Positions 6,670 to 9,143 of a stretch of DNA of 9,143 nucleotides are shown here, piece after piece. Position numbers and translations under genes: made by a program. Below the pieces are notes generated by a model. It made no database searches. It worked only from the letters and a program-made list of their open reading frames with translations, and was not told the origin of the DNA. The stretch spans positions 1-9,143 of the forward strand of contig WGDG01000273.1 in assembly GCA_015493425.1 (NCBI GenBank), written 5' to 3'. The stretch is from Sulfurovum sp. GTDB lineage: Bacteria; Campylobacterota; Campylobacteria; Campylobacterales; Sulfurovaceae. Numbering within the stretch: the first letter of the stretch is position 1; each line of letters opens with the position of its first letter.

Positions 6670-7704
6670 TTACGATTTTGCCAGGCAGAAGGAGAAGGTA
6701 GAGCCTTTATGCAGTTCACTTGCAATCTCAAGTGTAGTGCCGTGCAAGCCCAAAATTGTCTTGACGATAGAGAGGCCGAGCCCCATTGAATTGTCCCAGT
6801 TGTGGGTACCGGAACGGTAAAACTTTTTGGTGACTTTCTCAATATCTTTCTGACTGATGCCGACACCATGGTCATGCACACGTACACAACACTCCGGAGA
6901 AAGATGCACCTCTACATCGTCTTTGGAATATTTCAAGGCATTCTCGATAAGATTTTTGAGCACCACATCCATCAGGGTGCGGTCTGCATATACCATACAG
7001 CTGCTTCCCGTCACTTCGATAACCCGGTTTTTATACTTCTCTTCAAGAGACCGTTTGACTTCCAGAATAAGGGCATACAGATCGAAACTGCTCTGATGCA
7101 GTGTCGCTTCGCCGCTTTCGAACTTGTTCCACAAAATAAGCCGCCCCAGCAGTGATTCGATTTTGTTGCCGTTGTTGTAAATCTTTTCAAGGAATTTTTC
7201 ACGAAGTGCAGGCGGGATGTCGGGATCTTCATGCAGGGTCTGGGAATACCCCATGATGGAGGCGACAGGATTTCGGAACTCGTGTGCAATGGCAGAGATC
7301 ATGTCTGCACGCTGGCGATTTTTCAGTTTGAGCTTGGCATTGTAGCGCTGCTTGATATCTTCACGCTTCTTGGCTTTTTTCAACGCTTTAAGCAGATTTT
7401 TGTTCAGTTCTTCAAACTCTTTGGTAAAAAAAGAAGCTTCATAGGAGACCTCATCAAGGGTTTCAAGATTGGCAAGGTAGGCATTGAGCTTTTCAAGCTC
7501 TTTTTGCATCTTTTTCGCACTCCGTCCAATAGCATAAATGAACAATAGGAATGTAACACCAAGAAAACCGATAGCCAGCAAATTCTGTTGGACATTGTCA
7601 TTAAGCCAGACCATCAGGGTAATAAACAGCAAAAAAAGTCCTACCGATACTGTCACCAGTCTGGCCATGACATATTCGGTAAAGTTTGGACGCTGAAACA
7701 ACAC
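6670..7704 (-). CDS. Membrane sensor histidine kinase, no adjacent response regulator
   Basis: In this 344-residue protein two transmembrane helices (about 16-34 and 41-60) enclose only a very short outside loop, so a periplasmic ligand domain is absent. A charged coiled-coil linker (about 62-130) leads to the HisKA domain with AIAHEFRNPVAS, phospho-acceptor His141. The ATPase domain has the N box NLIENALKYS (251-260, Asn255), G1 DHGVG (278-282), an F-box-like KKFYRSG and G2 MGLGLS (307-312). All residues needed for autophosphorylation are present. Sensing is probably within the membrane or through the linker; the signal is unknown. GTG 7704 is chosen because AGGGG lies 6 nt upstream; TTG 7710 abuts that AGGGG with no spacing. 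The gene follows the dapE stop within 9 bases and so is likely cotranscribed with it. It precedes the molybdoenzyme operon, but its gap and promoter leave a regulatory link unproven. Confidence 0.92.
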   Translation of the reverse strand: MLFQRPNFTEYVMARLVTVSVGLFLLFITLMVWLNDNVQQNLLAIGFLGVTFLLFIYAIGRSAKKMQKELEKLNAYLANLETLDEVSYEASFFTKEFEELNKNLLKALKKAKKREDIKQRYNAKLKLKNRQRADMISAIAHEFRNPVASIMGYSQTLHEDPDIPPALREKFLEKIYNNGNKIESLLGRLILWNKFESGEATLHQSSFDLYALILEVKRSLEEKYKNRVIEVTGSSCMVYADRTLMDVVLKNLIENALKYSKDDVEVHLSPECCVRVHDHGVGISQKDIEKVTKKFYRSGTHNWDNSMGLGLSIVKTILGLHGTTLEIASELHKGSTFSFCLAKS

Positions 7705-7713
7705 GCTCAACCC

Positions 7714-8829
7714 CTAAAAATGGGTAACAATGTCACGGAAAATGTGAAACAGCCCCTTGACTTCGTCAATGGAAGTACGTTCGTTGGGTGCATGAATTGT
7801 ATCGTTAATGACACCAAACTCTACCACGTCAATACCAAATGCTCCCATAAAACGCGCATCGCTTGTACCGCCGGCTGTGGAAAGCTTCGTTTCAACACCG
7901 GTTATGTTTTGAATACTGTCACGGATACGGTGTACCACTTTGGAGTTATGGTCGGTTACAAAAGGGAACGAGCCCTGCGTAAGTGTCAGGTCATACTCAA
8001 GCCCCTTGAGCACCTCATCAATATGTGCACGGACATCCTCCTGCGTAGTATTGGTAGAGTTTCTGACATTGAACATGATCTTCAAGTCACCAGGTGTGAC
8101 GTTGGTCACTTCCATCCCCCCTCGGATGTCGGTAATGACCATCTGGCTTGGCGCAAAGTCTTCATCACCCTCATCGAGATGAATCCCTGCAAGACGGTGC
8201 ATGACCGATGCGGTCAGATGCACGGGGTTGACCGCCTTCTCAGGATAGGCGGCATGTCCCTGTTTCCCGTGAATGGTAAGATAACCGTTGATGGAACCCC
8301 TGCGGCCGATCTTGATGGCATCACCGAACACCTCTTCGCAGGTCGGCTCTGCAACGATGCAGTAGTCAGGCAGCATGCCGATCTCTTTGAGGTGTTCAAG
8401 CATGATAATCGTCCCGAAAGTTGCATCGCCTTCTTCATCCGACGTCAGCAGCAGTGAAAGCGTACCGTTGAAATTGTCTGTCTCTTTCAGCGCTTCAACG
8501 AAAGCAGCAACCCCGCTTTTCATGTCCTGTGCACCGCGGGCGTAGATCTTACCCTCTTTGACAAGCGGTACGAACGGATCGCTTTCCCACTTGTTTCCCG
8601 GCGGTACCACATCGACATGCCCTGCAAAGCAGAGGTGGTCTCCTTCTCCGAATTTCTTGTATAAAAAAAGGTTTTTTACCCCTTCTTCATTTACCCAGAT
8701 CGCTTCGTAATCTTCAAGATAGGAAGCAATAAAATCCAGTGATCCGGCATCATCCGGTGTAATCGATTCGAAACTGAGCAGTTTCATAAAGAGATCAATG
8801 ACATCATAATGTTCTGTTTGCGTATTCAT
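7714..8829 (-). CDS. dapE: Succinyl-diaminopimelate desuccinylase
   Basis: This cytoplasmic di-zinc M20-family amidohydrolase (371 residues, usual length) splits N-succinyl-LL-2,6-diaminopimelate into succinate and LL-diaminopimelate, for lysine and peptidoglycan. All expected metal and catalytic residues are visible. They are His71 and Asp73 in GHVDVVPPG, bridging Asp102 in ARGAQDMKSG, general base Glu132 and ligand Glu133 in TSDEEGDA, Glu161 in AEPT, and His346 in IHAPNE. TAGGTSDARF (318-327) is the typical C-terminal signature that separates DapE from ArgE-like relatives. The central domain at about 180-290 is the dimerisation lid. The start follows the preceding stop directly (TAAATG) with no clear Shine-Dalgarno, suggesting translational coupling to the hydrolase gene. 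It looks like a normal housekeeping gene. Confidence 0.97.
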   Translation of the reverse strand: MNTQTEHYDVIDLFMKLLSFESITPDDAGSLDFIASYLEDYEAIWVNEEGVKNLFLYKKFGEGDHLCFAGHVDVVPPGNKWESDPFVPLVKEGKIYARGAQDMKSGVAAFVEALKETDNFNGTLSLLLTSDEEGDATFGTIIMLEHLKEIGMLPDYCIVAEPTCEEVFGDAIKIGRRGSINGYLTIHGKQGHAAYPEKAVNPVHLTASVMHRLAGIHLDEGDEDFAPSQMVITDIRGGMEVTNVTPGDLKIMFNVRNSTNTTQEDVRAHIDEVLKGLEYDLTLTQGSFPFVTDHNSKVVHRIRDSIQNITGVETKLSTAGGTSDARFMGAFGIDVVEFGVINDTIHAPNERTSIDEVKGLFHIFRDIVTHF

Positions 8830-9143
8830 TTATATAAAGTTTCCAATCATACTGAAGTAGTCGTTGATATTTTCAAACCGATGGTTACCGCCATATTCAA
8901 CAATAACCCGATGATCCCGGTATCTTTTTTTGGCCTTGCGGTAGTCCAGTACTTCGTCTTCACTTTGCAGCAGGACAAGATACCTTCCTTTTTCAGGTTT
9001 TGAAACATAGCGCTTCAGCTGCTGCAGATATGCTGCCTCAAAGCTGAAGGTTTCGCCGTCGCAAAAACGTTTCTGTATACCCACATAAGGGGCAAGTGTT
9101 TCATACGGCTCGGTAGAAGGGTTGAGCAGTACTGCCTTACATG
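8830..9143 (-). CDS. YqiA/UPF0227-family alpha/beta hydrolase, C-terminal part (5' end outside window)
   Basis: The frame runs from the window edge to the TAA at 8832-8830 without a stop and gives 103 residues, so the N-terminal half with the nucleophile Ser is outside. A GTG at 9084 is only an internal codon, because recognisable family sequence lies upstream of it (KAVLLNPSTEPYETL). The visible part matches the E. coli YqiA C-terminal half: the NPSTEP strand-turn, then LLQSEDEVLDYR carrying the likely catalytic Asp, and GGNHRFENINDY carrying the catalytic His. YqiA proteins are small cytoplasmic esterases active on acyl-CoA or short-chain esters; the natural substrate is unclear. The stop codon touches the dapE ATG, so the two are surely one transcript. 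The family call is firm, the substrate is not. Confidence 0.85.
   Translation of the reverse strand, partial: CKAVLLNPSTEPYETLAPYVGIQKRFCDGETFSFEAAYLQQLKRYVSKPEKGRYLVLLQSEDEVLDYRKAKKRYRDHRVIVEYGGNHRFENINDYFSMIGNFI

Noticed and set aside
6585..6887. A minus-strand open frame overlapping the kinase 3' end and the intergenic gap, perhaps a response regulator remnant
   Set aside because: Most of it is out of frame within the kinase catalytic domain. The part beyond the kinase stop has no receiver-domain residues, so nothing supports a pseudogene.
7588..8457. A 289-codon open frame on the plus strand
   Set aside because: It lies antisense across dapE and the kinase start, has no domain signature and is explained by the codon bias of dapE.

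Overview
The window reads like chromosomal DNA of a chemolithotrophic, sulfur-metabolising bacterium. I favour the Campylobacterota (Sulfurovum/Sulfurimonas-like). This rests on protein style, very compact gene junctions and a periplasmic molybdoenzyme operon; no rRNA or other marker gene confirms it. Every gene I can support lies on the minus strand, so transcription runs from high to low coordinates. I see no mobile element, tRNA, rRNA, CRISPR array or phage gene.

Right part (9143 to 6670): three tightly packed genes. The first is the C-terminal half of a YqiA/UPF0227-type alpha/beta hydrolase, running off the window edge. It is followed without spacing by dapE (succinyl-diaminopimelate desuccinylase, lysine and peptidoglycan synthesis), then by a two-transmembrane sensor histidine kinase with no response regulator next to it in the window.

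Middle (6669 to 6362): a 308-base gap with the control region of the next operon. It holds candidate -10 boxes, one inside a perfect 7-bp inverted repeat, and a 54-nt leader segment that can fold into a long interrupted hairpin before a strong Shine-Dalgarno.

Left part (6361 to 1): a CISM-type (complex iron-sulfur molybdoenzyme) respiratory operon in the order B-C-A. It encodes a four-cluster [4Fe-4S] electron-transfer subunit, an NrfD/PsrC-type quinone-interacting membrane subunit, and an unusually large (1118 aa) Tat-exported molybdopterin catalytic subunit. An intrinsic terminator follows the catalytic gene. Then come a TorD-family chaperone, apparently with its own weak promoter, and a partial ferredoxin-like protein with a degenerate cysteine pattern.

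Working model: electrons pass between the membrane quinone pool (C), the Fe-S wire (B) and the periplasmic molybdenum site (A), while the TorD protein guides cofactor loading and Tat export of A. The substrate is not determined. The Cys-Ser at the predicted Mo-ligand position argues against formate dehydrogenase. The B-C-A order and large A subunit recall tetrathionate reductase (ttrBCA), with polysulfide or another sulfur/metalloid oxyanion as alternatives.
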